64,000 nt of DNA from Saprospiraceae bacterium. Lineage in GTDB: Bacteria; Bacteroidota; Bacteroidia; Chitinophagales; Saprospiraceae. Shown in pieces: positions 13,001 through 19,399 of this stretch; the first letter of the stretch is position 1, and each line of letters begins with the position of its first letter. The notes under the pieces were generated by a model. The model worked only from the letters and a program-made list of their open reading frames with translations, had not been told where the DNA came from and ran no database searches. Position numbers and translations under genes: made by a program. The stretch spans positions 363,676 to 427,675 of the forward strand of contig JADJNF010000010.1 of NCBI GenBank assembly GCA_016714445.1. The letters run 5' to 3'.

Positions 13001-13756
13001 AAAGCTATCATGATCATCTGTAGCCACATATAAGGTATCGTAATTATTGGTGTTGTAGACTAAATCACCTACACTCTGATGATCCCAAAAATCACTTATG
13101 ACGGTCCATGTTACTCCCGCGTCGTTCGATTTCCATAAGCCCCCTTCAGGTGCTGATGCCCAAACCATATTGGTATTAGTAGGGTGAAAATTCACTCTTT
13201 CAATACGTCCATTATTGGAGTTAAAAACAGAATTGCTTTGTCCAATATAAGTAAAATTAGAACTATTTGTATTCCTCGATCCACTTCGATTGGCATAACT
13301 CCTTAAAGACTCAAGTTTTTCATCTTGCCATATATAATTATGCTTGGAATCCTCAAGCTCATTTGTTATAATTAAATATTTTTGAAGCTTCTTAATCATT
13401 CTGGGATTTACGTTTTCTGGTCCATATGATTTGAGTTTTTCTTCAAATACTTTCTTTACTGCAGAAGGCCTTAATTTAGAATCATTAAATACCTCTATCC
13501 ATGGAATTTTATTAAATTCGAGTTTTTCCAGATAAGATATTATGTTACCTTCATAACTTTGACGTTCACGTTCCCGACTATTTTGACTTAAAACTTTTTC
13601 TGTTGAACAAAAACTTAATAAAATAACCATCCATAAAATTGAGCGTTGATAACAAAAACTCAAAAATAACTGTGTTGAAACATTGATTTGACTCATAATA
13701 AAAGAAGGATTTGACGGATTTATTAACAAAAATTGTTTAATAATCCGGCTCAACAT
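7043..13756 (-). CDS. Giant multi-domain secreted surface protein, N-terminal portion (frameshifted)
   Basis: This 2237-residue stretch belongs to a protein of at least about 4,580 residues. A hydrophobic segment ending near residue 58 (VLSQ) looks like a signal peptide, and Met21 (13696) or Met43 are better starts than residue 1. Next come a VPS10/BNR-type beta-propeller with repeated SxDGGxTW Asp-boxes (about 160-830), an Ig-like module with regularly spaced Cys (about 830-915), and three LamG domains (about 920-1090, 1205-1400, 1477-1690). Each LamG is followed by a MopE-like putative metal-binding motif (DxDxDGYG ... DCND ... ICGNxxDDDC at about 1145, 1418 and 1709). After these lie an SprB repeat (about 1772-1850), three near-identical Ig-like repeats (about 1852-2105), and the start of a beta-helix marked by NTNDSGAGSLRQAI (about 2118). 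The architecture is typical of T9SS-exported Bacteroidota adhesins or enzymes. No catalytic domain was recognised. Confidence 0.85.
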   Translation of the reverse strand: MLSRIIKQFLLINPSNPSFIMSQINVSTQLFLSFCYQRSILWMVILLSFCSTEKVLSQNSRERERQSYEGNIISYLEKLEFNKIPWIEVFNDSKLRPSAVKKVFEEKLKSYGPENVNPRMIKKLQKYLIITNELEDSKHNYIWQDEKLESLRSYANRSGSRNTNSSNFTYIGQSNSVFNSNNGRIERVNFHPTNTNMVWASAPEGGLWKSNDAGVTWTVISDFWDHQSVGDLVYNTNNYDTLYVATDDHDSFFNQNRGVLRSVDGGNTWAIVGLPNSMATQIFKLAMAPDGRTLYACTNSGLFKSSNHGVTWVKNTSLPASAKANDIEFHPTNPQIVYLTTRSGTDQHPIGGTNTSYFYISIDGGSTFTLKTCPLDSEGRPAQVSVSSNNPDIAYISVYPNENYTSNGGMVMKYTYSTDAIITLVSPSYSFPGIWVGGAWDFRMEVNPNNANHIIYGSVQVFQSFNGGNTWQLINSPHVDQHDYKWQAGTNRVWFADDGGLSYTTDNGNTWTNIKNLPVTQLSSIRSSKFGSNFLIGLQDAGVQVNMNGHWFEPLGGDGLEVAVDPVDSNIVYGSIQQGQHLQRTIYNPATQTYTSKTLLTNTQIGHDAVWRQKIIIDAADRNTIYTNYRDIWKSTNRGDSWINMTNGILGNGTRPIEFIYQAPSDPNILIAGYYDDSFNSFLKKSIDGGQTWTSITKPSSVVFSSVLTNIAFHPHDPNTMWMIGHGLVSKTTNGSMTWTPVSGTLPNFDLLSIAYQEGTNNGFYVSTSLGNIWYHDDNINDYVLYENNLPNIRTTEIEVLPHINKIRAATWGRGSWESPLHTSSTNLCNKPAPPIIAYTVCATSSMMTIGAAPSGYNIIWEKNGVLISGQTTTSYMATTDGVYRARYLQNSGTCHSYYSDPANVTLRTQPTLLNGNGLRFDGVNDHLLSTNDVNLANSSFTISLWAKRQNVGNWQTLFSIGNSGQTNKLISARLTNGNVIIFGFEGNDLTSANTYSDTDWHHWTFVYDKSIVAPAHNRFIYKDGELVAGDRTNVDFSGNGLLRVGSHLIGSNQFFSGVIDDMKIWNTSRSLIQIRQDMFCTPSCYASDMKLYLPFTDGVAGGNNSALTHIADYSLNVSNPQLVNFTKTGSTSNIVSGLNVFNAFVDNDNDGYGSTVITECYMGGWVSNNQDCNDSNSAIHPYVNEICGNAIDDDCDGNTDIEINKTIHVGGLGKTISVPNLAHQSAFTVEAWVKIDNTNTNKVIEWLGGTNSAYFVVDNTGRLYYEGGGNAWNGGSTISAGQWVHVALVHDGYGSNNVKTYLNGNLNWTATLSDLTSNTSTKIGTNFEGAIDDFRYWNAALTQTQINERLNIRLEGNETNLLRYYTMDHGKAGLNNVGLTSVKDKTSNNAHGTLDGLALTGSTSNWVIGRTYPILYQDADADGYGSTTTWSCGSMSGFQSNSYDCNDNNAAIKPGANETCGNGVDENCNGVTDENTLSLGFDGTDDQVNSGNTVGNFGTGNFTIEMQVKTSATSKVLMSKRPTCDANNNFWNLLVNADGKLQIEMRQAGNLNTTVVSSAASVNDNNWHHVAVVRNGSNLKMYIDGVENISVSVSVTNYDNSANLILGSSICNSWFVGQLDEVRIWNIARSANDINLLKNASLTGQESGLQTYFDFNHPMATAAGTNTGMTGLEDRTSNNNDGTLANFALTGRTSNWLGNPGTTTTFYLDADSDGYGNPATTTTACSNPAGYVTNNTDCNDNNANVHPGANEICGNSIDDNCNNQTDEGCNCTIAITSVTPTHESCPNANDGSLQVTATGASNLEYSIDGMTFQMSYTLTNLADGNYTVTVRDANNISCTATQNTTINGGMNNTAGAPSSTPTLCINTALTNITQATTGATGIGTATGLPTGVTAAWASNTITISGTPSQSGTFNYSIPLIGGCGNVNATGTITVNQVNAAGVPSSTPTLCINTSLTDITHFTTGTTGIGTATGLPSGVIAAWASNTITISGTPSQSGTFNYSIPLTGGCGTVNATGTITVNPVNTAGAPSSTPNVVINTALSPTVTHNTIGATGIGTATGLPAGVSSSWSGNTITISGTPSVLGTFNYIIPLTGGCGSVNASGTITVNPVSNSSIIIVTNTNDSGAGSLRQAIIDANSTNGHDTIRFSISGTITLATVLPTITEGVTIDGTSAPGYVSGIPGVIVQTSGSLWAIRVTSNTVNLNISGMKFSGPSTNPAVQVTAGNTINISSVSLMV
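7053..7055 (-). other. Single-base frameshift joining the two halves of the giant gene
   Basis: On the minus strand the upstream frame reads ...SSVSLMV then TGA at 7045-7043. One base out of register, the strand stays open and continues the same beta-helix-like sequence (FDGLSRAIEIGAS). Adding one T to the TTT run (plus-strand aaa at 7053-7055) restores a continuous protein. It is either a real mutation or a homopolymer sequencing error. Confidence 0.75.
7440..8190 (-). repeat. Three tandem Ig-like coding repeats (copy set 1)
   Basis: Three units of about 240 bp encode the TGATGIGTATGLP / NTITISGTPS / PLTGGCG module and are nearly identical to the set at 4190-4940. The third unit has lost the LCINT motif (it reads VVINTALSPTVTHNTIG) and is the most divergent. 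Sets separated by about 3.2 kb like this are prone to recombination and to short-read mis-assembly. Confidence 0.75.
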
Positions 13757-13771
13757 TAATTTGTCTTTAAA

Positions 13772-13804
13772 ATGTTCTGAATGATAGGTTAGATGTTCTG
13801 AATG
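13772..13804. promoter_or_regulatory. Two 12-bp direct repeats at 21-bp period, candidate LytTR operator
   Basis: ATGTTCTGAATG occurs at 13772-13783 and again at 13793-13804. The start-to-start distance of 21 bp is two helical turns. An inverted copy (CCATTCAGAAC) lies at 13919-13929, and a degenerate one (GTTCTAAAT) at 13958. LytTR regulators typically bind 9-bp direct repeats with a GTT core at this spacing, and a LytTR regulator is encoded next door. The match to the published consensus is only partial, so binding is inferred. Confidence 0.45.
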
Positions 13805-13989
13805 GCAAAAAACCTGAACCCGAACACTAAGAAATTTATTTTTTAACCAATCAATGAATTAAATCAAGGTTCTTGAAAATTAAAGACTTCTATTATTGTA
13901 TTTTCATTACAAAATTTACCATTCAGAACTTAAAAGTTACCTCTCAGCACATTAAAGGTTCTAAATCATAAGTTTTCAGTCAATCTGAG

Positions 13990-13997
13990 TACATTTG
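13990..13997 (+). promoter_or_regulatory. Bacteroidota -7 element upstream of the sensor kinase
   Basis: TACATTTG matches the TAnnTTTG consensus of the primary Bacteroidota sigma factor. It lies about 72 bp before the ATG chosen for the kinase, and it argues against a TTG start at 13995, which would sit inside the promoter. No clear -33 TTTG was found at the right spacing. Confidence 0.4.
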
Positions 13998-14069
13998 TTA
14001 CAGACATTTAATTTTTTGATCAGAGACAAATTGATTTTGAATATAATTTTATTTATTTACACCAATACT

Positions 14070-15923
14070 ATGATCAACATGACCAAAGCAAAACAATGCT
14101 TATGGCAATTGATTTTTATTGTCTGCCATAAAGTATTTTCTATTTTCGTTAATAAAATAAAAATTACAACCTTTGTCTTCATTGTTTTTTCTTCAGTAGG
14201 TATTTCACAGAACTGTCTGAATGCTGATCTGGATATATATCACCGGCAAATGCAGGTATATATTCAAAAATTAGAATCTAATCAGGCTATTGCTTATTCG
14301 GATTCCATACTATTGATTGTTGAGGACAGGAAATTGGGTGATTGTGAAAAAACATACTGGGTCTTATTAGAACGCAGCGAGGCCTTAGAGTTGAATAAAA
14401 TGTATGAAGAAGCACTAAATATTAATTATGACATTGCCCGAAAATCGGAGAAAAATAATTGGTGGTCACTTCTCACGCAAACGCACATATCCATTGCAAG
14501 GTGTTATGAGAGCATTGGAAGGCAAGCAGAGTGTTTTCAACAACTCAGTTTAGCCAGACAAATCATTTCGAAGTATCAATTGGAGACTGTTTATCCCATA
14601 TTTTGCCTGAGATATGCTTCTTATCATCGTATGTATGATGATCAGGACTCAGCAAAAATATACGCCTTAAAATCCATCGAATCAGGTCATAAATATGGTA
14701 TAGACCGTTCAGTATTTGATGGCCATTTATTGATGGGTATATTATCGACCGATCTAGATACGGCCATCTATCATTTTCAAAAGGCGGTGGATATATTCTC
14801 AGAAAGAGGAGATTTTTATGGTGCTGCATCGCAATCCGTAAATATTGCTTCCAGGCTATGGAATGTTAAGAGAAATAAAGAAGCATGGCAGGCTATTCAT
14901 CGGGCAGAAATGTATCTTTCCAAAATAGAAGATAAAACAAAAAATTATTACCTGATACTGTCCTTAATACAACATCAACGTCAATCCATGTTTGAAGCAC
15001 AAGGAAAACTTGATTCTTCCTATCATTACCTCAAATTGGCATACGAAAATGATAATAAAGCTCAATGGTATGTTAATCAGCAAAAAATCACACAAAATGC
15101 CGTTGAATTTGCCATCCAGAAAGAAAAAGAAAAAGTCAAAAACGAACAGCTAATCAGTCTGATTTTAAGAATAGGCCTGGCAGGGATGGGTTTTTTTTTA
15201 ATATTGTTGAGCTGGGCGTTGTATAATAATCAGAAAAAACAAAAACAAATTACACTTCAAAATCAAACGATTATTTCCAAAAATGATTCTCTTAATCAGT
15301 CCATCCAAAAACAAGCTGTACTTTTATCAGAAATACATCATCGTGTCAAAAACAACTTACAGGTCATCATAAGTCTGCTTACCCTGGAAGGTACAAAATC
15401 AAAGAATCCGGATGTTAACATTTTATTAGAAGAAATCGGCAGTAAAGTGAAAAGTATTGCTTTGATACATGACCAATTATATAGTTCCGGAGATTTCGAA
15501 AAAATAAATCTGAAAAATTATTTTCACGAACTATGTACCCATTTTCAGGAATTTCAGTCAGATAATTATAATTTTGACTTTGAGATTGACTGCGATGATG
15601 TACATTTGAATCTGGAAACGGTTTTTCCTTTGGGTATCATATGTACAGAATTGATTAGTAATTCTCTAAAGTATGGTAAAGTGAAAGATCAGAAACTTAA
15701 AATATATATTAGCCTTAAACCATTGAATGAAAAATACCTCATGAAATACTCCGATAACGGTTCGGGATACAGAGATATAAAAGATGGTACTCATTCGGGA
15801 AAGATGGGCTTAAACATTATACAGTTCATGGTCAGGCAGCTACAGGCTGACAGAAATCAATACAATGAACGAGGTGCTGTATTCAGCATATTATTTGAAC
15901 AAAAACAGGTATCTGTAGTATGA
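14070..15923 (+). CDS. TPR-containing membrane sensor histidine kinase (HisKA_2 type)
   Basis: The protein has an N-terminal signal or anchor segment (TTFVFIVFSSVGIS, ending about residue 50) and a periplasmic part built of TPR-like helices. One membrane helix follows at about residues 362-385. The cytoplasmic kinase has the HisKA_2 phospho-acceptor box EIHHRVKNNLQ (His near residue 423) and a HATPase domain with N-box (ELISNSLKYG) and a G-rich loop (DNGSGY, GKMGLNII). It would phosphorylate the LytTR regulator whose start codon overlaps its stop (ATGA). The start is uncertain: ATG 14070 or 14079 gives a credible signal peptide, whereas the TTG at 13995 overlaps a -7 element. The ligand is unknown; the divergent giant surface-protein gene is a plausible target. 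Confidence 0.85.
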   Translation: MINMTKAKQCLWQLIFIVCHKVFSIFVNKIKITTFVFIVFSSVGISQNCLNADLDIYHRQMQVYIQKLESNQAIAYSDSILLIVEDRKLGDCEKTYWVLLERSEALELNKMYEEALNINYDIARKSEKNNWWSLLTQTHISIARCYESIGRQAECFQQLSLARQIISKYQLETVYPIFCLRYASYHRMYDDQDSAKIYALKSIESGHKYGIDRSVFDGHLLMGILSTDLDTAIYHFQKAVDIFSERGDFYGAASQSVNIASRLWNVKRNKEAWQAIHRAEMYLSKIEDKTKNYYLILSLIQHQRQSMFEAQGKLDSSYHYLKLAYENDNKAQWYVNQQKITQNAVEFAIQKEKEKVKNEQLISLILRIGLAGMGFFLILLSWALYNNQKKQKQITLQNQTIISKNDSLNQSIQKQAVLLSEIHHRVKNNLQVIISLLTLEGTKSKNPDVNILLEEIGSKVKSIALIHDQLYSSGDFEKINLKNYFHELCTHFQEFQSDNYNFDFEIDCDDVHLNLETVFPLGIICTELISNSLKYGKVKDQKLKIYISLKPLNEKYLMKYSDNGSGYRDIKDGTHSGKMGLNIIQFMVRQLQADRNQYNERGAVFSILFEQKQVSVV

Positions 15924-16633
15924 AAACCCTTCAAATACTCATTGTCGAAGATGAAGTGCTGATTGCTGAATTTATCAAATTAAACATCCTGGAGAGAGGA
16001 CACCAGGTGACTAACATAGCTCTGTCTTTTGATGAAGCATTAGAAGCTTTTCATCTCAGAAGACCTGATCTGATTCTTCTTGATATCAGATTATATGGAC
16101 TGAAATCGGGCATAGACTTTGCAGCTTACCTCTCTGAACAAAAAAAACCACCTCCTTATATTTACCTTACTTCACAATACGATCAGCGGATTCTAAGTCA
16201 GGCGCTGGAGACGAATCCTTACGGATATCTTACTAAACCTATAAGGAAAGAAACACTATGGACAACTGTGGAGTCCGCTTATCATTTACATCAGGCCAGT
16301 CAGGTTGTACAGCCTGTTATAACAATCCAGGATGGAAAAAATAACTACAACATCAATGCCAATGAAATACTTTATATACAGTCTGATCACATATACGCTA
16401 ATATAATAACCATCCACGATCAGAAAATTACAGTTAGAAAATCCTTGCAGCAATTGTTAAACTTATGTGTATCAGATTTTTTGTTCGTCTGTCACAGGAG
16501 CTTTATCGTAAATGTTACACACATCAGTGAGTGGAACAATAATGAAATCATATTAAAAAACAACTTAACCATTCCTATCAGCCGATCCAGGAGGGATGAA
16601 ATTTTATTGAAACTCAAGGACTTTAACCCCTAA
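15920..16633 (+). CDS. LytTR-family response regulator
   Basis: The receiver domain (about 1-120) carries the acidic pair ED at 10-11, phospho-acceptor Asp55 (LLDIRL), the conserved Thr in YLTSQ and Lys106 in LTKP. A LytTR DNA-binding domain follows (about 135-235), with ILYIQSDHIYANI, a KSLQQLL segment and CHRSFIVNVTHI. The start overlaps the kinase stop by 4 bp, so the two form one translationally coupled operon. LytTR proteins bind spaced direct repeats; a matching pair is found in the divergent promoter region at 13772-13804. The receiver residues look complete, so it should be phosphorylatable. Confidence 0.92.
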   Translation: MKTLQILIVEDEVLIAEFIKLNILERGHQVTNIALSFDEALEAFHLRRPDLILLDIRLYGLKSGIDFAAYLSEQKKPPPYIYLTSQYDQRILSQALETNPYGYLTKPIRKETLWTTVESAYHLHQASQVVQPVITIQDGKNNYNINANEILYIQSDHIYANIITIHDQKITVRKSLQQLLNLCVSDFLFVCHRSFIVNVTHISEWNNNEIILKNNLTIPISRSRRDEILLKLKDFNP

Positions 16634-16841
16634 TCATTTCCTTCCAAAAAAGATTACACGGGTTTCACATAAAAAACAGCGCAGACTGCAAGCCATGAAA
16701 TGCTGAGAACCAAGAGTTATACCAAAAAAGTTTCCGAAAATACAGGTGATGCAAGATTATTTGTAGCTGCACAAAACATTTGGGAATAGTTAACAGTTCA
16801 AATGATGGGAATTTATGACCTTTGTTCATCAATAAAATGTA

Positions 16842-17915
16842 ATGTATATGAAATACAATTTTTATGCCGGTCCGGCTATACTTCCCCGAGAAGTGATCGA
16901 AGAAGCATCCAAAGCAGTACTTGACTTTAATGGAATGGGATTTTCCCTTCTTGAAATATCGCACAGAACCAAAGAATTTATAGCAGTGATGGACGAAGCA
17001 GTTGCCTTGGTAAAGGAATTGTTACATATTAAAGATGATCATGAAGTACTTTTTCTTTCCGGAGGTGCCAGCTCACAGTTTTTTATGGCTCCTATGAATC
17101 TGCTGGACGAATCCATGAAAGCAGCCTACGTAGATACAGGCACCTGGGCATCAAAAGCCATTAAAGATGGAAAACTGTATGGACAGGTAGATGTCATCGC
17201 TTCTTCAAAAGATGCCAACTACTCCTTTATTCCCAAAGGATATACGATTGATCCATCTTACAGATATCTGCACCTGACCAGTAATAATACGATATACGGA
17301 ACGCAATATAAATCTTTTCCCGAAACCAGTGTTCCTATCATTTGTGATATGTCTTCAGATATTTTCAGCCGTGAAATTGACATCAATAAATTTGACCTGA
17401 TTTATGCCGGTGCGCAAAAAAATATGGGACCAGCCGGTACTACTCTGGTGGTAGTAAGAAAATCAGCATTGGGCAAAGTAAGCAGAAAAATACCGGCCAT
17501 GTTAAATTATGAAAATCACATCGAAGCAGGATCAATGTACAATACGCCACCTGTATTTCCGGTGTATGTTTCTATGCTGACACTCCGATGGATAAAAAAG
17601 AATGGGGGCGTAGCAGGTATTCAAAAAATGAACGAAGCAAAAGCGGACGCCTTATATAATGAAATTGAAAGAAATGGTTTGTTCTATACGCCTACAGCTC
17701 ATGAAGACAGATCCAATATGAATATTTGTTTCCTTTTGCATGATACAGAACTGGAAAAAGAGTTTCTGGCAAAATGTAAAGAAGCCGGTTGTTTCGGTCT
17801 GGAAGGACACAGATCTGTAGGCGGGTTCCGAGCTTCCGTATATAATGCCATGAATATGGAAGGCATTGAAGTATTGGTAGGTGTGATGAAAGAATTCGAA
17901 AAAGTCAAAGGATAA
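16842..17915 (+). CDS. serC: Phosphoserine aminotransferase
   Basis: SerC transfers the amino group of glutamate to 3-phosphohydroxypyruvate in serine biosynthesis, and also serves pyridoxal phosphate synthesis in some bacteria. The protein begins NFYAGPAILP, as is normal for the family, and carries GGASSQFFMAPMNLL, the PLP-binding Lys in YAGAQKNMGPAG (about residue 193) and the C-terminal GHRSVGGFRAS motif. At 357 residues it is full length. Two starts are possible six bases apart; the second (16848, MKYNFYAG) matches homologues best. The serA partner, often adjacent in Bacteroidota, is not here, and the gene appears monocistronic. Confidence 0.96.
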   Translation: MYMKYNFYAGPAILPREVIEEASKAVLDFNGMGFSLLEISHRTKEFIAVMDEAVALVKELLHIKDDHEVLFLSGGASSQFFMAPMNLLDESMKAAYVDTGTWASKAIKDGKLYGQVDVIASSKDANYSFIPKGYTIDPSYRYLHLTSNNTIYGTQYKSFPETSVPIICDMSSDIFSREIDINKFDLIYAGAQKNMGPAGTTLVVVRKSALGKVSRKIPAMLNYENHIEAGSMYNTPPVFPVYVSMLTLRWIKKNGGVAGIQKMNEAKADALYNEIERNGLFYTPTAHEDRSNMNICFLLHDTELEKEFLAKCKEAGCFGLEGHRSVGGFRASVYNAMNMEGIEVLVGVMKEFEKVKG

Positions 17916-18029
17916 CCAAAAAAAATGTTAATTATTTTGGTGTGTGGAATAAAGAGTAGTTTTTGTCACAATTTTTGCACCATTCAGGCAAAAATAGCGC
18001 CAAAAAAAATTATTTTCAACTTTTTAACT

Positions 18030-18074
18030 ACGGATTTCATCCGTCGCTATTCATATTTTGCCCCTACAGGGCAA
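18030..18074. repeat. Two short palindromes in the serC / YgjP spacer
   Basis: ACGGATTTCATCCGT (18030-18044) and TTGCCCCTACAGGGCAA (18058-18074) are compact hairpins with 3-5 base loops. They belong to the same style of REP-like intergenic palindrome seen at 23200-24350 and 48367-48435. They could also act as a terminator for serC, but no T-tract follows directly. Confidence 0.5.
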
Positions 18075-18133
18075 TGACCAAATAGTTACAAAAAATGGTA
18101 CCATTTATTATAAACTGATATCGCCACTAAAAT

Positions 18134-18865
18134 TTGACCTATTATATAGATATAGACGGCAGTAAAATACCGCTCCGGATCATCGAAGAAAAGAGAAACG
18201 GCGCAAGAGTAGCTTTGGGTGGAACGCATGTCATCTTGCGGGTACCCAAAGCTTTATTTTTTGGCACCAATGTGGATAAACATGTGGAGTGGGCAAAAAA
18301 CTGGCTAAAGCAACTCAAATCAACAAAACCTCAGGTACTTGACAGATATCTTGGATTGAAAAAATATGAAGATGGAGATATTTTTACGATCGGCGGTCAA
18401 AATTTTTTATTGGAAATCAGCGAAGCGGGGCGTGAGAGCGGATACATCAAACTTCATAAAGAAGGGGTTTTACAAATATTAATTCCCGATAAAAATAATT
18501 ATGACCGGCAAAAACTACTCAAAAGTCTTCTTATAAAATTTACACAAAAATACTTTCTACCTGAAATCACCCGCAAAGTAAAATACTTTAACGACCTCCA
18601 CTTTCAAAAGCCCATCAGCAATGTGCGGCTGAAATACAATAAATCCAACTGGGGCAGCTGTTCTACAGGGAAAAATTTAAATTTTTCGGTGCGTCTGTTT
18701 TTTGCTCCTGAAGATGTCATAAATTATGTGGTCATCCATGAACTGGCTCACTTGGTTGAGATGAATCATTCTGACAGATTCTGGAATATAGTAGGTAGTA
18801 TCATGCCGGACTACATGGAAAAAGAAAGGATACTAAAAATAAACAGCGGTAGATTTGATTTTTGA
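18134..18865 (+). CDS. YgjP-like (DUF45/SprT-type) zinc metallopeptidase-fold protein
   Basis: The 243-residue protein has the family hallmarks NWGSCS, YVVIHELAHL (HExxH zinc site) and a downstream MNHSDRFW segment that would supply a third ligand. E. coli YgjP of this family has been reported to act on UTP, so a proteolytic role should not be assumed. The only usable start is TTG at 18134: an in-frame stop lies at 18128-18130 and there is no ATG before the HELAH motif. The gene converges on the Fur/RSH operon. Confidence 0.85.
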   Translation: MTYYIDIDGSKIPLRIIEEKRNGARVALGGTHVILRVPKALFFGTNVDKHVEWAKNWLKQLKSTKPQVLDRYLGLKKYEDGDIFTIGGQNFLLEISEAGRESGYIKLHKEGVLQILIPDKNNYDRQKLLKSLLIKFTQKYFLPEITRKVKYFNDLHFQKPISNVRLKYNKSNWGSCSTGKNLNFSVRLFFAPEDVINYVVIHELAHLVEMNHSDRFWNIVGSIMPDYMEKERILKINSGRFDF

Positions 18866-18913
18866 ATCAAAAGGATTGTTTTCCGGAAATTTAATCTTTT
18901 ATCTGTTATTTGC

Positions 18914-19390
18914 TTAATTTTTTCTGTGCTCGCAAACTTCCTTCCTGCACTTACCATATAAATTTAGTGAGTGATGTGTCACTTCAAATTCAAGAATATC
19001 CCCCATCATAGATTTAATCTGTTGGATACGAGGGTCACAAAACTCCAGCACTTCTCCGCAATTGAGACATATGAGGTGATCATGTTGCTTAAAACCATAT
19101 GATTTTTCGTATTGTGCCAGATTTTTACCAAACTGATGTTTTGTGATGAGATCACAACTGACCAGAAGTTCCAGTGTATTATATACTGTAGCCCTGCTTA
19201 CCCGATAATTCTGGTTTTTCATATGTATGTAGAGTGCCTCAGCATCGAAGTGATCTGTCCGTCTGTATATTTCTTCCAAAATTGCGTAACGTTCAGGAGT
19301 TTTCCTTAGTGAAAACTTCTCCAGGTGTGTAGAAAAAATAGTTTTTACTTCTGCCACTATCTGCTCCAGCTTATCAGGTGCACTTGTCAT
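18914..19390 (-). CDS. Fur-family metal-responsive transcriptional repressor
   Basis: This 158-residue protein has a winged-helix N-terminal half (FSLRKTPERYAILEEIY ... VSRATVYNTLELL, the DNA-reading helix) and a dimerisation/metal domain with the His-rich HDHLICLNCG motif. Two Cys pairs, CLNC and CRKEVC, would form the structural zinc site. Such proteins repress iron, zinc or peroxide genes; which metal applies cannot be told here. It starts only 9 bp after the RelA/SpoT stop and is therefore probably cotranscribed with it. Confidence 0.92.
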   Translation of the reverse strand: MTSAPDKLEQIVAEVKTIFSTHLEKFSLRKTPERYAILEEIYRRTDHFDAEALYIHMKNQNYRVSRATVYNTLELLVSCDLITKHQFGKNLAQYEKSYGFKQHDHLICLNCGEVLEFCDPRIQQIKSMMGDILEFEVTHHSLNLYGKCRKEVCEHRKN

Positions 19391-19399
19391 ATATACAAC

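Noticed and set aside
13995..14069. Upstream TTG start for the sensor kinase
   Set aside because: It lies within a TACATTTG promoter element; the ATG at 14070 or 14079 gives a credible signal peptide.
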